Assembly (NCBI GenBank): GCA_963565915.1
Contig: OY751490.1
Coordinates: 558,001 to 622,000, forward strand
Source of the DNA: Entoloma clypeatum
Taxonomy: Eukaryota; Basidiomycota; Agaricomycetes; Agaricales; Entolomataceae
DNA length: 64,000 nt
Direction: 5' to 3'
Shown: positions 22,957 to 33,637 of the stretch, piece by piece
Position numbering within the stretch: the stretch's first letter is position 1
How the letters are laid out: each line of letters starts with the position of its first letter
The notes under the pieces: generated by a model
Seen by the model: the letters and a program-made list of their open reading frames with translations, nothing else
What the model was told of the DNA's origin: nothing
Database searches by the model: none
Made by a program: the position numbers and the translations under genes

Positions 22957-23244
22957 TGTTATGATCGTATTTTCACTTTTCACTTTATCTTATCTTATCT
23001 CGATCTTATCTTATCTACATCATATCGCACATGAGGACATCTTATCATTATCACGCAGCATGACGCTGCCACAACGCAGCCTCATGGAATTTACATATAT
23101 AAGTAGAGTACTTTCACTTGTATTCGATAGCTTGTTCTCTTGAGATTCCCGCTGGGTCTCTGGGCAATTCAGTTCACTTCACATTTTCCACTTCGTTCTT
23201 AAGTTTGGGCTCGCGACGTCGTTTGACTTAGCGTCGCCTCAACA
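22957..23244 (+). repeat. LTR of a third Ty3-type element (family C)
   Basis: Runs from TGTTATGATCG to CCTCAACA, with a TATATAA box at 23096 in U3. The predicted transcript start at 23129 (AGCTTGTTCT) is complementary to the bases just after the LTR, which is what fixes the LTR end at 23244. Confidence 0.65.
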
Positions 23245-23245
23245 G

Positions 23246-23256
23246 AAGAACAAGCT
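23246..23256 (+). promoter_or_regulatory. self-priming primer-binding site, family C
   Basis: AGAACAAGCT (23247-23256), two bases inside the LTR, is the exact complement of 23129-23138, 33 bases downstream of the TATA box. This is the Tf1-type self-primer geometry. Confidence 0.6.
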
Positions 23257-23801
23257 CTTATCATCATCGCCCGCCCAAACACACACACTTCCCACATCAC
23301 CATCACTATCCCCGCCGTTTCGTGCTTTTGCGTTAAAAGTCACACCTCGCCATTACACGCGGACCCTAGCGTTAAGGGGGACCTCCCGGACTTCAGGGAT
23401 AAGAAGAGAAACGCTTGGTGCACCCACTATAACTAGCGTTGCCGTTCGAGACACACAGGGAAACGTTGAGCCCGTCCCGTGTCGAGGTGACCAAAGGCCG
23501 ACGCAACTGACCTTCGGGAAAGCTGCTGGCGCGTGTGGCGACTTGGAAAAGAAGGTCGCGCACGTTTAGTTCTCAAAAGGTGTTCCAACCCCCGATCTTT
23601 TCCCGGATTCGACAGAAACCAGCGCGCGTAGGGGTGTTGACCGTGTGGTTTTCATTTTTCCCAGATCTTCCTTCATTCGGGCATTTCGGCTGCCTGGGTA
23701 AACAGATCGTTCTTTGGGTTTTCTTTTTTTAGGTTTTCTTTTTCGCTTAAGTAGCAGAACAGGGTCGCGCGCCCGCTACAAAGCACTATTGCTCACACAA
23801 C

Positions 23802-24065
23802 ATGGCCGACAACAACGACGACGAGTTTGACAATCCCCTTCCCAATCCCCCTCTCCCTCCTCCCGCTCATAATCCCGCCGCCCCGCGTCCCAATGGAAGA
23901 CGACTAGAAATCGCTGCAGACCCCGGCAGGTACAATGGGGCCAAGGCAACGTTCGGAGTATGGTGGACAAAGATGCTGGCATGGATCAGGGTCAATCGGG
24001 ACCTGTTCCAAGGACAGGAAGAAATTTGCATTGCAGTATGGTCTCGCCTGGAAGGCGCTACCGCC
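23802..24065 (+). CDS. gag, N-terminal part (family C), cut by assembly gap
   Basis: Starts MADNNDDEFDNPLPNPPLPP, then a block typical of agaricomycete Ty3 gag (GRYNGAKATFGVWWTKMLAW, CIAVWSRLEG). The frame is open up to the run of N. Nothing that follows the gap continues a gag or pol, so the element is probably truncated or collapsed in the assembly. Confidence 0.7.
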
Positions 24066-24265
24066 NNNNNNNNNNNNNNNNNNNNNNNNNNNNNNNNNNN
24101 NNNNNNNNNNNNNNNNNNNNNNNNNNNNNNNNNNNNNNNNNNNNNNNNNNNNNNNNNNNNNNNNNNNNNNNNNNNNNNNNNNNNNNNNNNNNNNNNNNNN
24201 NNNNNNNNNNNNNNNNNNNNNNNNNNNNNNNNNNNNNNNNNNNNNNNNNNNNNNNNNNNNNNNNN
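24066..24265. other. assembly gap (200 N)
   Basis: Exactly 200 undetermined bases. The round size suggests a scaffold placeholder, so the true distance and content between flanks are unknown. Confidence 0.99.
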
Positions 24266-24796
24266 GAGGTAGTGGTGGGTTTCCGAATGAATTGACTGAC
24301 AATTCAAATGTCTGACATCTGTGTTCTCCTGATGAACAAGCTCCTCACAATGGAGAAAGTATCACTACAGGTTCCTAACTGAGTATGAAGGTCGATTCAT
24401 GCTATTCTATGATGCACTGAGCTTCCAGATAGTCAGAGATTCCGAGTTCTATTTTAATAGAACGAGGTTTTCAGAGCCATTGCTGGTCGGCCGACTGTCC
24501 CGAAAACTGAACAGGCACTGATCGGAAATCGGCTTTGTACCGGTGATTCAGATGTCTGACTCGGCGCCAAATTCCGATTCCAATCATCCCCCGTTTTGCG
24601 CTTCCCTCCCCTTTCTCTTCGTCCATCTGTCCTCGCCACCGCTCATGTTTCTCTCTTTTTTTTCTTTCTTCTTCTATTTCGAGCTCTCTTCACCTCATTC
24701 GACCTGCTCCTGCTCTTGGCGATCCTCATCCTTATCTTGCTCTACTGCACCGCGCTTGTCCTCAGCTGCCACACTACCGCCCCGCATCGTTGCACC

Positions 24797-25264
24797 ATGT
24801 CTAATGGCTCTCCCAATGGAGAGGTTGATGGGCAGCACATCGCCACATACAAGAAGATGTGAGCTTGCACCCCGCTTTTCGGTTCAAATATGACCTCAAC
24901 AACACCTCTTCATCTTTGCAGCGATGACACGCTCTCGTGCGCCGACCTCTCAGCAATTCTCAAAACCTTCAACCTTGCACACATAGCAAGAAACAAGGCA
25001 CAGCTGGAGGAGTTCAGTTGCAACTGCAAAGACTGGGACGGTGAGTCTTCCCTCCTTGCGCCCCCCTCTTCCCAAACAAAAGCCATTGCCGTACTCATGC
25101 CTCCTCCTCCTTCAGCATTCTCCCCGACGCTCAGTGCTCCCACAAGGGCCCCGCATGTCATCCAGAAGGTTAAGATAGTGGTGTTGAAACTGTCAATGCA
25201 ATGCCGCCAGACGATGCGGCCGGCTTTGAAGGGAGAATTTGCTGTCCCCACGTTTGAAGGATGA
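24797..25264 (+). CDS. possible small gene or gene relic, unknown
   Basis: ATG 24797 with exons 24797-24858 and 24922-25040 and a continuation after about 25115 would read in phase across two GT-AG introns (MSNGSPNGEVDGQ..., then a Cys-containing end of exon 2, FSCNCKDWD). Downstream DNA to 25700 has further coding-like pieces broken by stops. I recognise no family. It could be a captured or decayed host gene inside the transposon nest; treat as tentative. Confidence 0.25.
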
Positions 25265-25873
25265 CCAGACAGTTGAGGAACGGGCATACATGGTCACCTG
25301 GGTAAGTGGTGGCTCCTCTCTCTCCCCGCTGCGCCTGACCATCTCTCGCCTCCAAAATTCCAGGCCAAGAGCTTCACAGATGCCCGGCCCTACCGCACAG
25401 CCCCCAACTCAAGCACACGCCACTGCGAGCTGCGCAAAATATGCCCCCAGTCACCAGCCAGGCAGCGGTGGGTGCCCGCCTCGCTCCTGGCGCACTCAGC
25501 CAGCTCTTTCGCATGTGAGATGACCACTCTTGATCACATTCCATCTGATGCCCCGTCGAGATCCATGGACAACTGATCACATTCAAGCACCTCCACAACA
25601 TGTACATCAATGGGAAGAAGAAGGGCATGAAGCATCTGTGGTTCAGCTGCAAGGTCTGTTATCAGCTTCGGAGACCTAATTTGCCAAGAAGGTGCTGATT
25701 TGGGGCCTCCCTCGCAGGCACCAAATTCTCCACCCACGACGGCCGCCGCCTCAGTTTCAATCTCTTGTACTGTAGTAGATTCCTTAGATTTAGCAATCAC
25801 ATTGCTCTTTGCCTTTCCACTTCCTGCATACTCTGCCCGAACCTTGGAACAGTTTGTTAAGCATAACAGCGGG

Positions 25874-26935
25874 CCATGTCAAGTGTCCGGTCGAGACTTG
25901 GCTGAAGATCGCAGAAGCCGGAGCCTGAGCACTGAGCTCTGAGATAGGGCGGTCGAGTGAGTGACTGATAAGATGTGTTTGTTGCAGCATATGACGAGGC
26001 CCTCCAAGCTGTACGTGGGGGGTGAACTCGAGAAGTGATTAGGTTCGGGCACCACATACCTATTAGGTTACCAGCTGCACATCAGCATTGTTGTTTCCCT
26101 TCTCCAAAGTATTCAAGTGCTTCCATGGCCTCTATTTTGTGGTGCTGCCTGCTGAGACTTGAGGATCATTGATACCATCGTGTCGAGGGCTCATCCAACT
26201 TTCGCCCCAAAAACTTTGTGCCAGTGCCTTGAAGAGACTAATGGCGCCTCCAACCACTAGCTGCCATTTGAAACGTGGAACACAATGTAATTTTTTTGCC
26301 TAGAACTACAGTAAGAACAAAAGAACTCGGATCTGCCGTGCGTATGCATCGGCCCACAGCCCAAGTTGTGGGGACATTCACCAAGGCTGCCATTGTCATT
26401 CCCGCACCCTGTTGTCTCCCGGAACGGCTCCAAATCATCCAACCTTATGCCAACATCAGCATTTTGGCAAGTTTTGCTTTGGCAGCTTCAACTTTGAAAC
26501 CAGCATCTTTAGTCGCTTCATCTTTTTTGCAAACAGCTTTGAGCAGCTTCATCATTGAGCATCAACATCTTTGAGCATCTTCAACTTTCATTCTAGCATC
26601 TTTAGCTTGGGCCATCACCAAAATCTTTTTCTCACCAATAGAGGTGGGTATAGAATTAAAATACTACTAGTAGTAGTTTGAAGGCATGATAATCTACATC
26701 AGGAAAAAGCTGTTACCATGAATCTATCAAACACGATATCTCTTAGTAGAAGTGTGGTCCTAGCAGCATCACTTGACACTATCAGTGTAGGTAAAATTAC
26801 TTATTCTACAAGTGGCTAATAAATGGCTTCAAACTCGATGATGAACGAAATGGTTAAGTCATTTCAATCTCCGCCGGAATTCACCGAACTTAAAGTTTTG
26901 CTATGACAACTCCCTTGATCGTGGTTGAACTTGCC
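25874..26935. other. non-coding transposon-nest DNA
   Basis: No gene or repeat end that I can name. 26460-26600 is rich in short AGCATCTTT / AGCTTCAACTTT-like reiterations that return, more weakly, at 28010-28100 on the other side of the minisatellite. Confidence 0.35.
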
Positions 26936-26939
26936 CTCT

Positions 26940-27590
26940 GCCCACCACAACGACCTCCACTTTTGTCCAACGGCGTCCTCTCGCTCTCTCTCGCATCCAA
27001 CGGCGTCTTCTCCATCCTCTCGCGCCCAACGGCCTCCTCTCACGGTCACCTCTCGCGCCCAACGGCATCCTCTCACTCCCAGCGGTCAACTCCTCTCGTG
27101 CCCTATGGCCTTCTCGCTTCTCCAACAGCATCCTCCCGCTCCCTCTCGCACCCAACGGTCACCTCTCATGCCCACCGGCGTCCTCTCGCTCCCAACAGCG
27201 TCCTCTCATGCCCAACGGCCGTCTCTGGCTCCCAACGACGTTATCTCGTGTCCAACGGCATCCTCATACATCCAACGACGTCCTGTTCGTCCTCTCGCGC
27301 CAACGGCCTCCTCTCACCCTCAACGGTCACCTCTCGTGCCCAACGGCGTCCTCTCGCTCCCAACAGCGTCCTCTCGTGCCCAACGGCCGTCTCTGGCTCC
27401 CAACGACGTTATCTCGTGTCCAACGGCGTCCTGTCCGTCCTCTCACACCCAACGGTCTCCTTCCGTCTCCTCTCGTGCCCAACGGCCTTCACTGACGCCC
27501 ACAGCCACCACTTGTACTCAACGACCTCCTTTTGCTCCCAACGGCATCCTCACACATCCAATGGTGTTCTGTCTGTTCTCTCGCGCCGTC
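26940..27590 (+). repeat. 20-bp minisatellite, array 1
   Basis: About 32 degenerate units of 20 bp with consensus near CCCAACGGCGTCCTCTCGTG. Because 20 is not a multiple of 3 and the units lack stops, long fake ORFs appear in all three plus frames. These ORFs should not be called genes. The same unit recurs in two other arrays. Confidence 0.85.
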
Positions 27591-27599
27591 AATAAGTAT

Positions 27600-28170
27600 C
27601 TCGATGACTCTCCCATTCAAGACTCGTAGGTCGAATCCCGTGGCTTCATCGTGTTGGAGGCTTTCATTGTGGTATCCGACGACGATTTAGGAGTTTTCTG
27701 GTGTGTATGGTCCCTTTCTTATCATCTGTATACTTCACTGAGTGTCACATTAACATCAGATACTCGGCGCGCGTTGCTACCCTCGTTTGATGCTACTTTT
27801 GGTGCCATGTAGAGTGTACAATATTAGATACATTATGCAAAATGAACCAATGGTATCAATACATGCTACTGAATGTGTGAAGCTGAGTCTTCCAAGCTGA
27901 AATATGCATCTTGTGAAAGTAGTCATGGTCTTGCCGAAGTTGCTACAGATGCTCAATAAGCTCTCCGTTGTCTTGCACAAGCCAAGGTACATAGCTTAAA
28001 AAAGACATGACAGCTTAAACATCTTTAGCAGCTTTTCCAACTTTAGCAGCTTGTCAAAGCTGTTCAAAGCTGCAAAAGCAACTCTTGCCTCATTGCTGAT
28101 GAACATCAACTTTCGAACATATCTTGCATTTAAAAGAACTTGGAAGTGAGCAGAGGAATTGTTTTTATTT
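27600..28170. other. right inner part of the Tc1 element, no gene seen
   Basis: AT-rich DNA before the right inverted repeat. At 27626 a short GGTCGAATCCC resembles a pol III B box or tRNA T-arm, but no A box or acceptor stem accompanies it. Confidence 0.3.
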
Positions 28171-28246
28171 TTCTCATTTTCAAGCATTTTTGAGTATTTT
28201 TCGATCACTCAAACACACGTGGACATGGTTTTCCGAAACAGCTGTA

Positions 28247-29340
28247 GTCGCTTCACGCGTTTGATTGGGCTTCTGAATCGCCCATCTCTCACACTGCGGA
28301 ATGGATGGAGCTCCCTGAACAAAGGAGCTCTACCCAGACGTATCGTGGTGGTGTCTCAGAGGGAGAATTCGTGACGGTCGGGGATATGGAAATGGGAGCT
28401 ATGCAGAGTAAGTATGTGTTTTGGGAACCGTTGACTCGTGTACACGCAGACTGATGTTTGGGTATAGGCGTTATCGAGCGCATATATCCTCAGGGCAGTT
28501 CGCCAGCGTTGGTTTTTATAGTGGTCGGAAAGCGACACCACTTCAGGTTCTTCCCGGTCGACGACAGGGGCCAGGAAACGAATGCCGCCGATTTTAGCGG
28601 CAATGGAAACCTTCGGGCTGGATTTGTCGTGGACACTGGTAAGGCACTTTTTTCATGTTATTATTTCGGACTCGTCTGGTTAAGAGTCCCCTTTTCAGTC
28701 ATCAAACATCCGGTCTACGATGATTTCTATCTGCAGTCTCAACCCGGGCTCAAAGGAAGTAAGTCGATACGTTGAGATCTAACTCTCTTTCGATCCAGGG
28801 TTATCTGACGATGCTTGATTATATAGCTAGTCGCCCCAGTCATTATACTATCTTGCAGACTACTAATGACCTCTCGATTGAACAGTGCGTCTCTTCATTT
28901 CCGTATTCTATCTTCTCGACTCTCGTTTTGACTTGGGCTACAAGAGATCGCGTAGGTGTCCCCCCGCCCTCTCCATTTTTTTGTCTTCTGGTTCACGAAT
29001 CGGCACATGTCAAGATACGCATTGTGCCATTGCTACTCTCGTCCAACTAGATCCGTGAAGATCCCCGCACTGGTCTACTGTACGTCTGATTATTATTATT
29101 ATTATTTGACTTCGAACGATGCATAAACGTGCTCTTGATCTTTTTTTCCCTAGATTCTAAAATTGATCAGAAAAAAAAACCCCCCCGCTGACTTATATAT
29201 ATCACTACAGCTGGTGTCGTCGGGCCAGGTTCCATTTTGATGAAGATATGATGAAGAACTCGACGCCCAGTCGGCTCATTTGCATGACGGTGAACAACTT
29301 TCGTTCTTTCACCAGCATTTCCACAATATCAACCAGCGAA
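28247..29340 (+). pseudogene. secreted-protein exon 2 fused to Argonaute 3' exons
   Basis: 28247-28310 equals exon 2 of the secreted gene up to EWMD. It then switches directly to Argonaute exon 19 (GALPRRI). The remaining Argonaute exons 19-26 follow with their introns, but the frame is dead. The piece encoding FFRDG is deleted, removing one catalytic Asp and shifting frame. The 8-nt micro-exon with the last catalytic Asp is also deleted (29150 region), and the final exon has a 2-base loss. It lacks N, PAZ and most of MID. Clearly non-functional as a nuclease; any transcript would be antisense-capable only relative to the intact gene if read from the other strand. Confidence 0.9.
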
Positions 29341-29603
29341 TGAAAAGCCCTCTTTTTGAACAACTTGTATAGAATTAGATTGTGCTCGCCAGTTTGTGTT
29401 TGTAGTATGTAAATGATAGCTCAACCCTTGTGTGACCGCTCTACCGTGACCATCACTCTTCCCCTTTATCCTTGATCAGTCCAAGGGATATCCTCGAGAA
29501 CGGAAGTCCTTGAAAGAATACCTTTGGCTTAACAGGCTCGTATCTAGATCTCGCCTTCTGCCATAGTGGCGAAACGCACATAACGCAGTCCCAGTGATTC
29601 AAC

Positions 29604-30071
29604 ATGCCCTTTGATCCCTTCCACGCAACCACATCGTCCGGAGACGATGCAAGCCCATCAAGACCGGTGAAAAGGAAGAGGTTACGTCGACATCAGAGGG
29701 ACGGTCCAACAACACACTCTGGCGCCTTGGATGACCTCAGGCAAACGATCGGGGAACCTATTGCGGGACCATCTGGGACGACGTCTTATTCCTTCCCCGA
29801 TCCAACATTCACTCAAACGGACTCGGACGCAGAGACGATCATCATCTCCTCTGGAACACGGGGACGGCGGCAGGGGCGGCGGCGGCCGGATGTCGTCAGC
29901 AGCCCCAGTCTTGCCAAGATCCTTCATGCGCGGAATGTAGACCGGCCGTCTGACGGTTACGGTTCTTCTACTCATGATGAGGAGGAGGCACACGGAGCCT
30001 CCGCTTCTGCCGGTTCGCTTTCCGCCTGTGCTTCTGCTTCTGTTATTGTGCCACCGCCGGCGTCACCGGAG

Positions 30072-30102
<31 letters not shown>

Positions 30103-30445
30103 CGCTTTCCGAGTACACGTGTCCGATTTGTTTCTTCCCGCCGACAAACGCGACGCTGACCCCGTGCGGTCATATTTGTTGTGGTTCGTGTCTGTTTACA
30201 GCTGTTCAGTCGACGATGCAGCGGGCTGCGTCTATGGCGCGGGATGAGGCGAACGTCGCGAGGTCAGTCAATCGATCTTCTAGCTCATGTTGGACAAGTT
30301 CTCAATCATTCTGACCTTTTTTTTCTTTTCTTTTTTCTTTTCCGTCTCTGTTAGATGTCCGGTATGCAGAGCGGGTATTGCAGGGTGGGATGGAAAAGGA
30401 GCTGGTGTGATTGGACTGAGACCTCGCGCCGTCATCGCCTTATAG
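29604..30445 (+). CDS. RING-finger protein (C3HC4), copy 2, intact
   Basis: Putative E3 ubiquitin ligase, paralogue of 4917-5823. Exons 29604-30262 and 30355-30445 give 249 codons with a proper ATG. Order: basic segment KRKRLRR, Ser/Asp-rich middle (TQTDSDAETIIIS), Glu-Pro repeat (8 x EP), then CPIC, TPCGHICCGSC and, across the intron, the last pair CPVC. The differences from copy 1 are mostly whole-codon indels in the low-complexity half and almost none in the RING, a pattern of constraint. The short Glu-Pro run is a CCAGAG repeat and likely length-variable. This is the only product of the duplicated pair with a normal start, so probably the functional one. Confidence 0.85.
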
Positions 30446-30566
30446 ACCCCCCCGATCCTCTCTCTACATTTACACCAAAGAAAACTCGATTCACTGTCGA
30501 CTTGGGTTGTACAACTTTGGAAGGACTAGTCACATCCTTCTGATATTAATACACAACGGGATAGCA

Positions 30567-32066
30567 TCATTTCGAATGAGGAATCGGAGCAGGAAAAGGC
30601 TGTGTTTCGACGGTCGAACCGAGATTCATGATGAGCCGGCCCCATATTCGCCCTGACAAAGTATGTCAGAAGGTGATCGTTCGTCAACGTTGAAACGTTG
30701 AAGGCTCACCATGAGATTGTTCGGGAACCCCTTGTTGAATGGCAACACCCCATCAATGAGCTGTAGCTGTTCCTTCGTCAGGCTCACACTGAGGGCTTCT
30801 ATGTTCGCTTGCAAGTGCTCCACCTTTCGTCCTCCAATAATGGGAAAGACGTAAGGCGCTTTATGCATGGTGTACGCGATAGCAACTGCAAACCGAGGAG
30901 GTGAATCTTCCCATCATATCATCACTTGCGAGAACCTCCAGATACGTACCAGCCTGGATGCTCTTGGCCTCGACCTGCTTGACGACTTCTTCAAGTGCAG
31001 CGCATAGTTTCTTCTCTTCAGGTGTTCGTTCCCAAGGCCCAGTAATGGTACGTCCATTCTCCCCGGTTTGGCGACGACTCTCCTCTTCTTCGTCGGTCCT
31101 GATATGCCCACTCGCGAGAACGTTCCATGGAGCAAAGGCCATGCCTAGAATGCGAGGTTCCCCATGTGAGCAAACTGAACAGCGTTTGATAAGAGATTTT
31201 TTGACCTTCGTGGCGACACATGGGGAGGATTTCTCGCTCAACGTCGCGCTCGAGGCAAGAATAAGCACACTGGTACACCACAAAGGGTGTCTTGTTGTTA
31301 AAGCGAGCATATGAATTAGCTTTCACGACGACCCAGGCCGGGGCGTCGGAAATACCCTGTCGAAAACTCAACCAGGTGAGGAGTTGATGAAATATGGACA
31401 ATGTCACTGGGCCCCTACACCCAACGCACCAGATAGAGAACCTTGCGGCCCTTGCCCAGTACCACAAGGTTGTGCAAAGAATCCATGATTTCTTCAATGC
31501 TTGTGCGCAAATCCCACCAATGCACAGAAAATATCGACGTACCCGGCCAAACTGATGTCACAGCTGAGCATCAGTGATTTGACATGACTACCCCGATAAT
31601 TGACTTGAAGCTTGACGTCCGAAGATAGTCCAAGGGCACTGTTCGCGTACTGCGGGGGAAAAAACATCGTCGTCGTAAGTAGCCAATCTCTATTTTATGG
31701 CGGGAAACGCCGTGGGCCTTCGTGGCGATAACCAACTAATCACAGATCCCCCAAACTTTCATCCCACTGACCTATGAATTTCTTCAGAGGACCCAGGCTA
31801 GACGCACGCATGCCTGAGTAAAACTAGCATCAAACCCATCATGAAAGGCGGATAAGCTTCACTAAAGATCAGCGATGTCGATAAAGTTGCCTCTGGCGTC
31901 GAAATAGCCGTCCAAGAGTTTGAATGAGGTTTCTCTGTTCATGGAGCCCATCCCCATTTGTCCTGGATTCTCATGCCTCCAAGGCAGAGCGGGGAAACAT
32001 GGATGTCAGCTCGATAGTTGGCGGTATCGACCGATGGTTTAGGAGCCTGGAAAATGCTGATGGGCA
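30567..32066 (-). pseudogene. aldo/keto reductase pseudogene (copy of 3222-4795)
   Basis: Intron-containing copy. The start is gone: homology begins at ATCAGCATTTTCCAGGCTCC in place of ATCATGAGTTTTTGG. An 11-base loss after DKWG creates an early stop, about 14 bases are missing near the KTKYVDIF region, and extra bases sit in the GKVLYL region. The 3' two thirds (LASGHIRTDEEEE to GEYGAGS) is still close to copy 1. Confidence 0.9.
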
Positions 32067-32313
32067 TGTGGGCATGGTTTGGCTATGTGCGGAATTTCGG
32101 GTTCCGGGACTTTCTGAGGAGGTAGACAACACCCGTGGTCACAAATCGTAGTGCAAAGAGCTAAATAGGTGATGTCCCGAGTCAGTGCAAGTTAAATCAA
32201 AGTCTGCGGCCGTAGCATGTAGTGAATGGGGGTGGTCATTGGTCGACGGTAGATCTACCAATATACACAAACGGCCACGGGCCCGGTGGGCTGCTTTATT
32301 GATAGTACACGTT

Positions 32314-32584
32314 TCACGGTAGTACCTGGCAGTGCTAAATTTGCGAGAAAAAAGAAAATTCAGCCCCGCACAAGGTGACCTTGCTGAGTGAGATGTTTTA
32401 CCCATGTCGGCGACGTCCCGCCCCGGGCCATTCCTTTCGGAGGCGGAAGACAGGTGTGAGCAGGGTTACAACATGTATCCATTGGGACGCATTTGTCAGT
32501 GCGACACGGTTGGCCACCATGTGCTTCCAAGGCACTCCAAACAACGAGAGTGATAGCAAGGACAAGAGTGCGGTTGAAATGCAT
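32314..32584 (-). CDS. small secreted cysteine-rich protein (67 aa, six Cys)
   Basis: Exons 32584-32402 and 32334-32314 with a GT-AG intron. Residues 1-23 are a signal peptide (MHFNRTLVLAITLVVWSALE...). The mature 44 residues contain six Cys in the order C-x4-C-x5-CC-x5-C-x17-C. The last Cys is supplied by the 6-codon second exon, which completes three possible disulfides and supports the splice. This layout is knottin-like and typical of fungal effector-like or antimicrobial small secreted proteins. No toxin or enzyme activity can be claimed. A decayed tandem paralogue lies about 700 bases away (33163-33410). The gene sits just outside copy 2 of the inverted duplication and is not in copy 1. 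Confidence 0.6.
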
Positions 32585-33160
32585 GATGACAGTGAGGTGA
32601 TTCTTGGGTGGTTCTGGCTGGTTGTTTTAAAGGTAGTGGAACACCCACAGTACCTCGGCCCATCACGGTATCAGGACAAGGACCTTCACTACGAGCTGCC
32701 ACGAAGCACCGCGGAACACCACGAAGCCTTCTACGCCAGTCATGGTTACCAACAGCATTTGGCGCACACCGGGTTGAAATTTTAAAGCCTGTAGTCACCG
32801 CGGACCTAGTCGCATCTTGACTCCTAATTTTGTCCCCACTGTCATCCATCCTCAGTCCTGTCCGTTAGGCTGGTGTCGCCGGTCAAACCTGCTGTGCCGG
32901 GAAGCCCTCCGTGGCTCGTAATTGGTGTGTAGTACGCGCGACTTCAAGTCCAAATTGACTGCAGCAAAGGGAAATTCGCTGTGACTGGCCTATATTCTCA
33001 GAGTGAATGTCAAATTGTGAAGGAAATATTGTTTCAAACAAATTTGTTTCTTACGGACGAATCCTTCTTGGTACGAAAGCAATCAAGATCTGTGGCCGCA
33101 GTCGTGAGTGGAGGCCATTTGGTCGCCAAAGTAGACACAGGGTAGTAGGGTGCTTCAGTG
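32585..33160. other. promoter of the small secreted gene and spacer
   Basis: Contains a TTTAAAA stretch about 40 bases upstream of the ATG that could act as TATA. The overlapping ORFs in this interval are not convincing. Confidence 0.35.
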
Positions 33161-33162
33161 AA

Positions 33163-33410
33163 ACGAGGTAAGTTTCGTTTTACCGTGGCTGAGCTAAATT
33201 TGAAGAATTTGTTTTTTGAGCCCAACATTGGAAGAGTGAGGCGTTTTACGCATTTAATTTCAGCCTACGTTGGGGCCAGGTATAACTGGGGTGACAACAC
33301 ATGTCGTCCATGACTTCATCATGGCATGAGGTCCTCCCACGGCGCTCCTAATGGAGAGAGGAATCGCAAGGGAAAGAGTGCACGATAGCCAGATAGCGAT
33401 GACTTGTTGT
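33163..33410 (-). pseudogene. decayed tandem copy of the small secreted cysteine-rich gene
   Basis: Aligns with 32314-32584 and its intron: CACTCTTTCCCTTGCGATTC against CACTCTTGTCCTTGCTATCA, ACATGTGTTGTCACCCC against ACATGTTGTAACCC, and the same GTAAAAC donor and AAATTTAG acceptor. The start codon is lost and the frame is broken by indels. Similarity also extends 3' of the gene. Confidence 0.6.
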
Positions 33411-33637
33411 CCTGGAGATGCTTATACATAGTTGAACGCCGAGCTCGGAAGAGCTCGGAATCCTCGGATTATTTCAAGGCCACCAAGTTGATCAAACAGA
33501 ATACGTGACAGGGAAAACCCAGAACGAGTCCAAATTCGAAGCAACAAGGAAGGGATATGGATTCCGAGGTCGAGTTTAAGTTTACGAGACCTCGGTCTTT
33601 CCAGACGGCACGCGCCAGGCTCTCGTACAGCGTATAC

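Larger units (their letters stand above)
22558..25868 (+). mobile_element. solo LTR of the Ty3 family A, split by later insertions
   Basis: 22558-22804 matches the left part and 25761-25868 the right part of the LTRs at 55386-55786 and 62097-62503. It starts TGTTACAG and ends CATAACA. Flanks are GTGGG and GCGGG, a one-mismatch 5-bp target duplication. About 45 bases of LTR are missing at the split. Confidence 0.75.
21701..28244 (+). mobile_element. Tc1/mariner-type transposon, nested and inactive
   Basis: Ends are imperfect inverted repeats: CAGACCTTTCCGAAAATCAT at the left and, on the other strand, CAGCTGTTTCGGAAAACCAT at the right, each continuing into GTCCACGTGT and an AT-rich stretch. 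TA flanks both ends. The uninterrupted sequence is visible in the paralogous intron of copy 1 (CTTCCTAGTCGC), so the element inserted at the TA of an intron acceptor. It carries an N-terminal transposase fragment, but most of the present length is later insertions. Confidence 0.85.
21372..32070. repeat. inverted segmental duplication, copy 2 (with insertion and deletion)
   Basis: Reverse-orientation copy of 3236-11530. In order it contains the secreted-protein exon 1 fragment, a 6.5-kb transposon nest, exon 2 of the same gene fused to Argonaute exon 19, the Argonaute 3' exons, the RING gene, and the reductase pseudogene. About 3.9 kb present in copy 1 (roughly 7190-11070) is deleted at 28310. 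Confidence 0.9.

Noticed and set aside
26903..27629. Two overlapping plus-strand ORFs of 230 and 234 codons
   Set aside because: They are frames through the 20-bp minisatellite; a stop-free 20-bp unit opens all frames. No start context, introns or domain.
27620..27650. Possible tRNA or SINE B box (GGTCGAATCCC)
   Set aside because: No A box at the right distance, no acceptor stem and no 3' tail; likely chance.
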